Assembly (NCBI GenBank): GCA_937864265.1
Contig: CALMIR010000033.1
Coordinates: 1-49,506 of the forward strand
Reading direction: 5' to 3'
Length of the DNA stretch: 49,506 bases
From: an uncultured Saprospirales bacterium
GTDB taxonomy: Bacteria > Bacteroidota > Bacteroidia > Chitinophagales > Saprospiraceae
This document shows positions 41,453-49,506 of the stretch, piece after piece. Under the pieces are notes generated by a model that was given only the letters and a program-made list of their open reading frames with translations, did not search any database and was not told where the DNA came from. How positions within the stretch are numbered: the first letter of the stretch is position 1; each line of letters starts with the position of its first letter. The position numbers and the translations under genes are program-made.

Positions 41453-44400
41453 TCATTTCATCATAATCATCTTTCTCGTCGCTGTGAAATCGTCGGTTTC
41501 CAGCGTGTAGTATAGGACACCATCAGTACCCAATTCTGCGCGGGTAAGGTTCAGAGCATTGTAGCCCTTCGCAAAATCCCCGCGGTAGATACGGATCACT
41601 TTGCCCGTTACATCGTGTATCTTCAAGCTGGCCTGTGTGGCCTTAGGCAAGTAGAAACCGATGCTTGTGTGGTTCACAAACGGGTTAGGCGTATTCTGGT
41701 ACAGTTCGTAGTTCTGAGCTACCATTTGACCGGTATTGAACTCGAAGGCAACATCCAGCAATTCGCCAGCTACGTTGTAGGCTTCTGCTTGGGTATAGCG
41801 CGAACTTACCCGCATCAGGTCGCTTATGTAGCCATCGGCAGTAGCTTCGAAGGTCAGGCTGAACAGCAGCGGATTATTATCAGTTTGCGTCCAGTATTCG
41901 CTTTCGGTGAGGTTCCAGGAAGTGGTGATCATACCTTCTTCCGCGTAAACCAGTCCGAAGTTACCTTCTTTGGTCAATCCGTGTGACATATCTACCAATC
42001 TCAACGCCGTTTCATCGAAGGCCAGGGTAAACTGGTAGCCCAGTATCTGGCTGATGTCTTTGGCGTAGAAGCTGGCTTGTACGGTTTCACCGGATTTCAC
42101 CTGCTTGTCTTCAGTGCTCAGTACAAAAGTACCCTTTATGTCGCGATCCTCGATGGTTTGTAGGCTGCTAGCCACAGCGTCCATGCTCACATCACCGATT
42201 TTCACCGCTACGAAGTCTGCATTGCTCAAGCCTCCATCTGGCAGGTCGTTGACACTGATCGCTTCAGGGAAGTCTTCCTGCCATGGATTCGATGGATTCG
42301 GGAACACATAATCGCGCTCTACGAATCGCCAGCTGGTGTTGTTGCTGAAAGCGATGTCAATGGACAGGATGAGCTTGCGCAGCTCGATCATATCCAGTGT
42401 GGTAATGCTTTCGGTGCGGTTCACGTCGGCAGCGATGCGTTTGTATGGGCTATCTAGGAATTGTACACCCAGGATATGCTTGCTGATCAATACCAAGTCG
42501 AAGGTAGAAACACCGTTCAGGTAATCGCCATCGCGCTGTGGTGTCACGGTATAATCGTAACCATATTGCAAGTCGTCGAATACATACCAGCCAGTCGCAT
42601 CGGTTACCATATCGGCAGAAGGCTGACCATTGAGCGTTACGAGTACGTCTTCAACGGTTTCGTCTTCTTCCGTGGTGATCAAACCTGCGATCAAGGCGTT
42701 TGGTTCTGGCGTACACTGGTTGAAGTTATCGGTCACCAGGGTGTAGGTTTCGCAGAAGTCAGCGTTACCTGCGCCATCCCATGCCCAGATTTCCAGCACC
42801 ACCGTACCCAAGTCGTCGCATGTCAGCACGATAGCAGTAGAGTCGATATTAGCCGGATCGCCAATTCTGTTGATGGAGTACGTCACCGGACCGGAACAGT
42901 CTTCAATCGGCGAAGCGATGAAATCAACCGCCCAAATGGCCATACGACCTTCATCAGGTATATCGTCTCCGTCCACGTCGAATGGCATCAGTGTCGTCGC
43001 CAATCCGTTGATACAAATTGGAGCAGGTGCCTTGCAGTCTTCCACGCAGAATGGTAGTATTTCACTGGTCGTATTGCCACAACCGTCTTCTACGTGTACT
43101 TCAAAAGCATGGCATCCAATCGGATAGCTGCCGCTGATCGTGTAGTTCGGATAAGTACCGCTCAACACACCTGCGTTGGTCAAATCTGCGTCTATCGTGC
43201 CATCTGCGTTTTCATCCAAGAAAATCTTGATGACCAAATCTGTTGGCGTACAATCTTCTGTGATCACAAAAGGATAAGTCACCAAGCCATCGCAATTCTC
43301 ATTGTCCAATGAACAGAAGGCCGCAGGTTGTGTGAATGCAACTTCAGGATCAACTGTGTCATAAACCTTCAAATGTTGCGTATATTGATAGTAACCACCC
43401 GCATAATCCGCTTTGCGCCAGAAGTCGTCAAATCCGTTACAAACGTTCTGGAAGGCCAGCGGTACGTTGTTCTCTTCTGTTTCGTCGTTGTCGCGGTCAA
43501 TGAAGGTATATCCGCTTGGACGGTGCAGCACCCATACGGCTTCGTCGCCAGGCTGGTTGTCACAATCTTCATCGCGGCTAACGATGAATGGATCGCTTTC
43601 GCCATCGTACTGACACCAGTTGATGACTTTCCAGGTACGGAATACTTTGTAGCACTCATCGCCGGAAGCGGAGAGTATTTCATCGGTATGGCCAACTGCC
43701 AGCAGATCGCAAGCTAGTTCGTTGTACAGTACGCTGTCGGCATTGACTACCCCACAAGTACCTTCGTTGTCGGCTGGGAAGCGGATTTCGAAGTTGTGTA
43801 CCTCGTTGATGGTGATCGTTTGCTGACAAGCATTTACACTGATGTTATCGTATTGGTCGCGAGCCTGGAAGCGGCGAACGATGGTGCCAAATCCACAATC
43901 GTGCAGGTTGACAATCGGTGTCAACTCTTCAGGTGTAGCTTCGCAATTGTCGTCCGCGATGGCCACGCCAAAGAGTTCTTCCAGTTGTGCCAAGTCTGTT
44001 GCATCAAAGTCATAAGGCAATTCATCGCAGCCTACCGTTACATCGTGCGGTGCTGTACAGTAAGGACGAACTTTGTCTTCCGGTACTACGGTCAGCCAGC
44101 AAGTATTAATGTTGCCGGAGAGGTCTGTCACCCGCATTTCAATAGTGATCGTATCAGCCACATCGCAGCAGAATAGATCCACATAGTCGCCCCATGCCGA
44201 CCAGCCATCTCCACAAGTGAAGTTATCCTGGTCGAAATTGTCGCGGCGTACCTGTATGCTTGCGATACCGCAGTTGTCAGAAGAACCTTCGTTAATGTCG
44301 GCAGCATAGATTCTGGCATATCCGTCACCGCCAATAGAGACATTCAGGTCTTCGTTGCAGATCGCTACTGGTTCTACCTGATCTTCTACCACAAATGGAC

Positions 44401-47400
44401 AGTAAACCTCGGCGGTGTTGCCACAATCATCTTCTACGACGTAGCGGAACCAGTTATTGCCAGCAGGAACACTGGTAACATAACGGTTAGCAGCATCGTG
44501 TTCGAGTGTAGCCAGTACAATGGTATCTACTATGGTTTCGACATACAAGCCATATTGATCGTAGATGTCCACCAGTATGGTATCCAGTACTTCGGTATAA
44601 ATCGTCCAGTCGGAGCAGTTGTCACTTACATCTGGCAGCGGTACATCTATTGCAGCTACGCAGGAGAACGCTCCTGTAGAGTAAGTCAACACATCCGGTT
44701 CGCCATCCCAGTCGTAGTCAGCTGATGGGCATACTACTTCAGGAGCAGTGAAATCACCTACCTTGATGATCTGGTTGTAGATAATAGAACCTGCCGGATC
44801 GCACCAGTCAAGGATATTCCATTCGCGGATAAACTTGAAGGTGCCTTCACAAACTTCAATTCTACTGTGATCTTCATAAGCCGCACCGATATTGCAGTAT
44901 TCCTGATCCAACAGATAGATGCCGAAAGCAGTCTGTATGAATGGATACCCGGTAACGGATGGATGCGGATTGCCATTTGGCAAAGTTTCAAACTGTTCAT
45001 CACACTCGATTACTGCGGTAAATGGTGGCAGATGTACATCGTCCAGCGTTGGCTTGCGGAAATTGATTTCCTGTACACAACTGGCTGAATTTCCAGAACC
45101 ATCGGTAGCAGTAAAGCTGCGCAAGATGCTCACTGGTGCGCAATCGCCATCGTCGTCAAATACCACATCTGTAAACGTAATGTCTATATCGCTCGGATCC
45201 GTACAGTTGTCGGTTGCAGTGGCATAGCCAGTGTATTCCAAGCTAGATATCTGATCCAACACTTCGTCAATATCTGTGCAGATCAAGTCGTAAGTGATCG
45301 GCACTTGTACGGTTGGTAAGCCAACAAAATTGGTCACTTCCGTGGTCGTCCAGTCGGGGTTGGTAATCACCGTGGTGACGTACTCGCCCAACCAGCCGTC
45401 GCCGCTTTGGCTATATACATTCCAGTTGTAGCTACCTGTCTGATTGGCTGTCCAACTAGAGGAAAGCAGGTAGTAGGTCTTATCTTGCTGCAACTGGAGG
45501 CTGATGCCAAACAGCGGATCGAAGCTGGCCGTGCCACCACCTGTAAATACATCGTCGGATTGAGCGATGATGTTTTCACAAGGGTTGGCTGGATCGAAGC
45601 CACCAGCGTAAAGTGCACCGAAACCATCGCCCCATGCCGAGTTCATCTCGAAGGTATAGTAATCGGTTTGGTTCACCTGGAAGCTGATCAACTCGTAGTG
45701 ATGGTCGCCTGCCTGAGGGCTGGCTTCCAAGAAGCAAGAGTAATCGGCCAGATCAATTACCGGATCGGCTGTATCCAGGCTACCAGTCAATTGATGTACA
45801 GACTGATCTACCGTCACATCGTTTGCCGTAGGCGGACAAGTGATGATCGGATTCTTCTTGTCTTCCACTTTCAGCGTACCCCAACAGTAGTTGTTACACA
45901 TTGGATCTTCCACTTTTACAAAGAGGGTCATTCCAACGTGGTTTTCATTGACTACATTTCCAATATCGTTGCCCAACAGGTCAATGATATGTACTTCCAG
46001 TGAAGAGTAGCAGGGCAGATCACCTTCCAGGATATTATCCACAGAAACCGTTGCCTCGCAGTTTTCGCCCAAACTGATGTTCACATCAGCGTTGCAAACC
46101 AGGTTCTCAATATTGACTACCTCTATGGTCAGTATAGCCGATACAGATACGCAGTTGTTCACGCCGGGTATGGTGTACTGGAATTCATAGAAGCCTGCTG
46201 GCAAGCCAGTAACTACTACCATGCTTGGGTCACTCAGGTCTAAGCCAGTACCGTCCAAATCTGTCCAAACACCGCCAGGGTATGGGTTGCCTTCCAGCGA
46301 ACCAAAGAGGTCAACAATAGCTTCTGCTTCAGCACAACCCAGACATACAGAGATTTGTGTGTCTTCACCAGGTGTTTTGTAGCAATCTACATCCACCAGT
46401 GCGCCGTCGTGATCGTCTTCGTCACCGCCTTCGTTTCCGTTGCCAGTGATTTCATCGTCGTTGACGTAAAGGTCGTTATCTGGATCATCATCCGGGGTAG
46501 AGTCAATATCTTGAACAGGTGTGCCATTTTCATCTGTTGCAAAAGCTATTTCTGCAAAGTTGAACAAGTCTTGTCCCTGCTCTACGTTCGGATCAACGAT
46601 CAGTTGAATTTCTACCGTGTAGCTGAATCCTGGCTGCAAGCCACCCGCAGGCAGTTCGCCTTGTGCCACGCTAAGCGTCGTAGTAGCGTATCCATCAACA
46701 GCATTCAATGCCCAGTTCGGGTTGATGGCCTGGCTAAACAGGAAGCCATCCGGCAGGTAATCCACTACCTCGATGTTATCGGCTGGTATCTGTCCTTGGT
46801 TGAACACCTGGATGTTGAAGGTGATGGTATCGCCAGGGTTGACGATATTGCTCTGTCCTTCATCCAGTTGCTTGATCAAAGCTAAGTCAAATACTTCGAT
46901 AACAATCGTTTCTTGATCGTGGTCGTCTTCGTCCTCACCGTTGTTGCCATTACCGCTGATCTCGTTATCCTGGAAGTAATCGTCATCATCTGGATCGTCG
47001 TTTGGCGTCGAATCCAAATCTATTTGCGGATCGCCGTTTTCATCGGTCGCACCTGCTATTTCAGCCAAGTTCGAGATGCTAGTACCTGGTGCCAGCGGGC
47101 TATCTACGGTCAAGTAAATATCCACTGTCACAGTTTCGCCTGGCAATAATCCGCCTGTCGGCAAATCGCCATCAACTACGCTCAGGGTCGTACTGGCTAT
47201 ACCACCGTTGATGCTCCAATCTGGGTTCTGTGCTGCTGCAAAATTCAATCCGGCAGGAATGTAATCCACCACCTGGATATTGTCAGCAGGCAACATGCCT
47301 TGGTTGAACACCTCAATGGTAAATACCACTGTTGAACCCGGTTCTACATAAGGACTCTGACCATCACCCAGTACTTTTACCAATGCCAGGTCAAATGCCT

Positions 47401-49506
47401 CTGTAATGAGTACCGCTATATCGTGGTCGTCTTCGTCGCCGCCATTCAGACCGTCGCCGTTGATGTCGTTATCCACGAAATAGTTGTCATCATCCGGGTC
47501 GCTGTTCGGCGTAGAGTCAATATCATCTTGCGGATCGCCATTTTCATCCGTCGCCGAAGTGATTTCAGCCACGTTGACCAAATTAGTCCCTTGCGGCAAT
47601 GGTGATGCAATCACCAACGTCAGGTTAACTTCTACCGTTTCACCCGGCGCCAAACCACCCGCTGGCAAGTCGCCTTGAGCCACACTCAGTGTCGTTATTA
47701 CATCGCCGGATGCAAACACCCAATCGGGGTTGAGCGGCCCATCGAAGAACATACCATTTGGCACATAATCGGTTACCACGATGTTGTCCGCAGCAATCAT
47801 GCCCTGGTTGATTACCTGGATGCTGAAGTTCACAGTATCGCCTGGCTCAACCAGCATGGATTGTCCATCAGCCAGCAACTTGATCAAAGCTAAGTCAAAG
47901 GATTCGATGAAAATCTCAGCCGGGTCATGGTCGTCTTCGTCGCCGCCATTCAAGCCATTTCCATCTATATCATTGTCTTGCAAATACAAGTCGTTGTTTG
48001 GATTCGAATCTGGTGATGAATCTACATCCTGTTGCGCATCGCCGTTTTCATCGGTGGCAGAAGAAATTTCTGCAAAGTTCACCAATGATGATCCAGCGGG
48101 CAGTGGCGAATCCAAAATCAAGGCTATCTCCACAGAAGCAGTAGCACCTGGTTGTAAACCGCCTGTCGGCAAATCACCATCAGCTACCCGCAGCGTCGTA
48201 CGGAAATTACCGAGCGAAATCGTCCAGTCTGGGTTCAATGGCCCATCAAAATTCATACCATCTGGTATGTAATCGGTCACTGCGATGTTATCCGCTGCGA
48301 TAGTACCCTGGTTGACTACATGAATGGTGTAGTAAACCGTATCACCAGGCTCAACAATAGCTGACTGACCGATACTCAACTCCTTGTACAGTGCTAAGTC
48401 GAAAGCCTCTGTCTGGATCGTTGCGCCATCGTGGTCGTCTTCGTCCTCGCCATTGTTGCCGTTGCCGCTTACGTCGTTGTCGTTGTTGTAAACGTCGTTA
48501 TCTGGATTATCATCTGGATCAGAATCCAAATCTGTTTGGTCATCACCATTGTCGTCGGTAGCCGCTACAATTTCTGCAAAGTTACTGATGCTAGTACCTG
48601 CTGGTAAATCATCGTCTAAGGTTAAGTAAATGCTGACTTCAACCTCTTCACCTGGCAACAAACCGCCTGTCGGCAAATCGCCATCGACTACAGACAAGGT
48701 TCTTCTCACTGTATTATCAGCAGATAGATAACTCCAGCCTGCATCGTCGTTGCCTAGAATACCACCTTCGTAACTCATCAAATTCGGGATGTAATCCACT
48801 ATTTCGATGTTATCGGCAGCGATCATGCCCTGGTTGATTACGCGAATCCGGTAATGGATCGTATCACCTGGTTCAACGCCCAGTGGCTGGTCGTTGGCCA
48901 ACAACTTGATCAAGGCCAAGTCAAAGGCTTCCGTTGTGATATCTGCATAATCGTAATCATCGTCATCTTCACCAGGGTTGTTGCCATTGCCATTGACTTC
49001 GTTATCGGCTGTAGTGGTATCGTCATCTGGATTCATATCGTATTCAGAGTCCACATCTATCTGTTCATCGCCATTTTCATCCGTAGCATCACTGATTTCA
49101 GCTATGTTTCGGATGCTTGTCATTGGAGGCAATGGATCATTCAGAGTCAGATACAGGTCCACATCAACCGACTGTCCCGGTGCTAATCCACCTGTCGGTA
49201 AATCGCCTGCTGCTACGCTTAATGTCCGTGTAATCGGTCCATTCACTGGGCCAGACCAAGCACTGTTGCCTGTTATGCCAGCTTCAAAGGTCATATCAGC
49301 AGGTACATAATCGGTAACTTCGATATTATCCGCTGCTATATCTCCCTGATTGATGACCCGAATTCGGTAATGTATGGTATCACCAGGTTCTACCACATCC
49401 CTTTGTTCAGGTGACAACAGCTTGATCAAGGCCAAGTCGAAGGTCTTCGTCGTGATGACCGCTATGTCGTGGTCGTCATCGTCTTCGGCTGGGTTGTTGC
49501 CGTTGC
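41453..49506 (-). CDS. Giant T9SS adhesin-like protein, 5' end outside window
   Basis: More than 2680 residues are visible and the frame is open to the window edge, so the start is missing. The N-terminal part has six DUF11-like repeats of 168-174 residues (F of each FDLAL at 49441, 48925, 48403, 47899, 47395 and 46891), each with NQGxIAADNIxVxDYxP, a GDLPTGGL-type hairpin and an acidic Asp/Asn-rich linker that may bind calcium. Then follow Ig/HYR-like and PPC-like segments rich in cysteine pairs. A CnaB-like segment (ALIAGLITTEEDETVEDVLV onward) precedes a dockerin-like one (STFDLVLISKHILG, about 42365-42530), a cohesin-like one (about 41740-42140) and a type A T9SS sorting domain (YELYQNTPNPFVNHTSIGFY to the end). 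Likely a cell-surface adhesin. Confidence 0.88.
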   Translation of the reverse strand, partial: NGNNPAEDDDDHDIAVITTKTFDLALIKLLSPEQRDVVEPGDTIHYRIRVINQGDIAADNIEVTDYVPADMTFEAGITGNSAWSGPVNGPITRTLSVAAGDLPTGGLAPGQSVDVDLYLTLNDPLPPMTSIRNIAEISDATDENGDEQIDVDSEYDMNPDDDTTTADNEVNGNGNNPGEDDDDYDYADITTEAFDLALIKLLANDQPLGVEPGDTIHYRIRVINQGMIAADNIEIVDYIPNLMSYEGGILGNDDAGWSYLSADNTVRRTLSVVDGDLPTGGLLPGEEVEVSIYLTLDDDLPAGTSISNFAEIVAATDDNGDDQTDLDSDPDDNPDNDVYNNDNDVSGNGNNGEDEDDHDGATIQTEAFDLALYKELSIGQSAIVEPGDTVYYTIHVVNQGTIAADNIAVTDYIPDGMNFDGPLNPDWTISLGNFRTTLRVADGDLPTGGLQPGATASVEIALILDSPLPAGSSLVNFAEISSATDENGDAQQDVDSSPDSNPNNDLYLQDNDIDGNGLNGGDEDDHDPAEIFIESFDLALIKLLADGQSMLVEPGDTVNFSIQVINQGMIAADNIVVTDYVPNGMFFDGPLNPDWVFASGDVITTLSVAQGDLPAGGLAPGETVEVNLTLVIASPLPQGTNLVNVAEITSATDENGDPQDDIDSTPNSDPDDDNYFVDNDINGDGLNGGDEDDHDIAVLITEAFDLALVKVLGDGQSPYVEPGSTVVFTIEVFNQGMLPADNIQVVDYIPAGLNFAAAQNPDWSINGGIASTTLSVVDGDLPTGGLLPGETVTVDIYLTVDSPLAPGTSISNLAEIAGATDENGDPQIDLDSTPNDDPDDDDYFQDNEISGNGNNGEDEDDHDQETIVIEVFDLALIKQLDEGQSNIVNPGDTITFNIQVFNQGQIPADNIEVVDYLPDGFLFSQAINPNWALNAVDGYATTTLSVAQGELPAGGLQPGFSYTVEIQLIVDPNVEQGQDLFNFAEIAFATDENGTPVQDIDSTPDDDPDNDLYVNDDEITGNGNEGGDEDDHDGALVDVDCYKTPGEDTQISVCLGCAEAEAIVDLFGSLEGNPYPGGVWTDLDGTGLDLSDPSMVVVTGLPAGFYEFQYTIPGVNNCVSVSAILTIEVVNIENLVCNADVNISLGENCEATVSVDNILEGDLPCYSSLEVHIIDLLGNDIGNVVNENHVGMTLFVKVEDPMCNNYCWGTLKVEDKKNPIITCPPTANDVTVDQSVHQLTGSLDTADPVIDLADYSCFLEASPQAGDHHYELISFQVNQTDYYTFEMNSAWGDGFGALYAGGFDPANPCENIIAQSDDVFTGGGTASFDPLFGISLQLQQDKTYYLLSSSWTANQTGSYNWNVYSQSGDGWLGEYVTTVITNPDWTTTEVTNFVGLPTVQVPITYDLICTDIDEVLDQISSLEYTGYATATDNCTDPSDIDITFTDVVFDDDGDCAPVSILRSFTATDGSGNSASCVQEINFRKPTLDDVHLPPFTAVIECDEQFETLPNGNPHPSVTGYPFIQTAFGIYLLDQEYCNIGAAYEDHSRIEVCEGTFKFIREWNILDWCDPAGSIIYNQIIKVGDFTAPEVVCPSADYDWDGEPDVLTYSTGAFSCVAAIDVPLPDVSDNCSDWTIYTEVLDTILVDIYDQYGLYVETIVDTIVLATLEHDAANRYVTSVPAGNNWFRYVVEDDCGNTAEVYCPFVVEDQVEPVAICNEDLNVSIGGDGYARIYAADINEGSSDNCGIASIQVRRDNFDQDNFTCGDGWSAWGDYVDLFCCDVADTITIEMRVTDLSGNINTCWLTVVPEDKVRPYCTAPHDVTVGCDELPYDFDATDLAQLEELFGVAIADDNCEATPEELTPIVNLHDCGFGTIVRRFQARDQYDNISVNACQQTITINEVHNFEIRFPADNEGTCGVVNADSVLYNELACDLLAVGHTDEILSASGDECYKVFRTWKVINWCQYDGESDPFIVSRDEDCDNQPGDEAVWVLHRPSGYTFIDRDNDETEENNVPLAFQNVCNGFDDFWRKADYAGGYYQYTQHLKVYDTVDPEVAFTQPAAFCSLDNENCDGLVTYPFVITEDCTPTDLVIKIFLDENADGTIDADLTNAGVLSGTYPNYTISGSYPIGCHAFEVHVEDGCGNTTSEILPFCVEDCKAPAPICINGLATTLMPFDVDGDDIPDEGRMAIWAVDFIASPIEDCSGPVTYSINRIGDPANIDSTAIVLTCDDLGTVVLEIWAWDGAGNADFCETYTLVTDNFNQCTPEPNALIAGLITTEEDETVEDVLVTLNGQPSADMVTDATGWYVFDDLQYGYDYTVTPQRDGDYLNGVSTFDLVLISKHILGVQFLDSPYKRIAADVNRTESITTLDMIELRKLILSIDIAFSNNTSWRFVERDYVFPNPSNPWQEDFPEAISVNDLPDGGLSNADFVAVKIGDVSMDAVASSLQTIEDRDIKGTFVLSTEDKQVKSGETVQASFYAKDISQILGYQFTLAFDETALRLVDMSHGLTKEGNFGLVYAEEGMITTSWNLTESEYWTQTDNNPLLFSLTFEATADGYISDLMRVSSRYTQAEAYNVAGELLDVAFEFNTGQMVAQNYELYQNTPNPFVNHTSIGFYLPKATQASLKIHDVTGKVIRIYRGDFAKGYNALNLTRAELGTDGVLYYTLETDDFTATRKMIMMK

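Noticed and set aside
46355-49310. Several plus-strand ORFs opposite the giant gene with hydrophobic Val/Ile-rich products
   Set aside because: They are the antisense reading of Asp/Asn-rich repeats (GAT/AAC read as ATC/GTT), which gives Val/Ile runs mechanically.

Overview
The window looks like chromosomal DNA from a member of the Bacteroidota, probably class Saprospiria (Haliscomenobacter/Lewinella-like). The evidence is two secreted proteins with C-terminal type IX secretion (T9SS) sorting domains plus a third probable one, promoters of the Bacteroidota form (TTG ... TAnnTTTG), few Shine-Dalgarno sites, PorV/PorQ-like and other outer-membrane barrels, and the gene order ftsX-DUF3098-uppP-truB. 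Genus is inference only; there is no rRNA or marker gene to settle it.

Layout. 1-575: hairpin repeats and no convincing gene. 576-4250: a 1224-aa secreted multidomain T9SS cargo protein closed by a strong terminator. 4401-7315 (minus): envelope operon of two outer-membrane barrels, lptB and two tiny lipoproteins. 7464-12292 (minus): type 2 IPP isomerase (fni) and HMG-CoA reductase (mevalonate route to isoprenoids), then a TolB-like propeller lipoprotein and a GH1 glycosidase. 12703-13873: an ECF sigma factor and a tiny cysteine-free putative anti-sigma factor. 14249-17410: an AbiE-type toxin-antitoxin pair, a 44-codon ORF, a decayed P-loop ATPase and tRNA-Arg(UCU); this is a small defence-island remnant lying against the 3' end of the tRNA. 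17604-20655: alpha/beta hydrolase, ung, a hairpin array, TM2 and DUF2752 proteins. 20734-26183 (minus): a sortilin-like propeller with a T9SS tail, then truB, uppP, DUF3098 and ftsX. 26506-32357: a jelly-roll secreted protein, SDR, SixA phosphatase, DUF4296 lipoprotein, a PhoB/PhoR-like two-component pair, a conserved exported protein and a BtaB-like methyltransferase. 32544-34980: ilvC and ilvA. 35130-41083: outer-membrane protein, dolichol-phosphate-mannose-synthase-like GT2, MacB-like permease, AceK and a Uma2-family nuclease. 41453-49506 (minus, 5' end outside the window): a giant T9SS adhesin-like protein of more than 2680 residues with six DUF11-type repeats and dockerin-like and cohesin-like segments.

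The most distinctive material outside ordinary genes is repetitive. There are four copies of a ~124-bp palindromic MITE-like element (7356, 12347, 20173, 35947), one of which supplies the last codons and stop of the GH1 gene. A second family is a 36-bp hairpin, in an array of four behind ung plus one copy at the window edge carrying a compensatory stem change. A third is a GC-rich modular intergenic repeat at three places (34998, 38430, 41150), with an exact 26-bp inverted copy shared by two of them. The strongest candidates for further biology are these repeat families, the tRNA-adjacent AbiE/ATPase remnant and the architecture of the giant adhesin.
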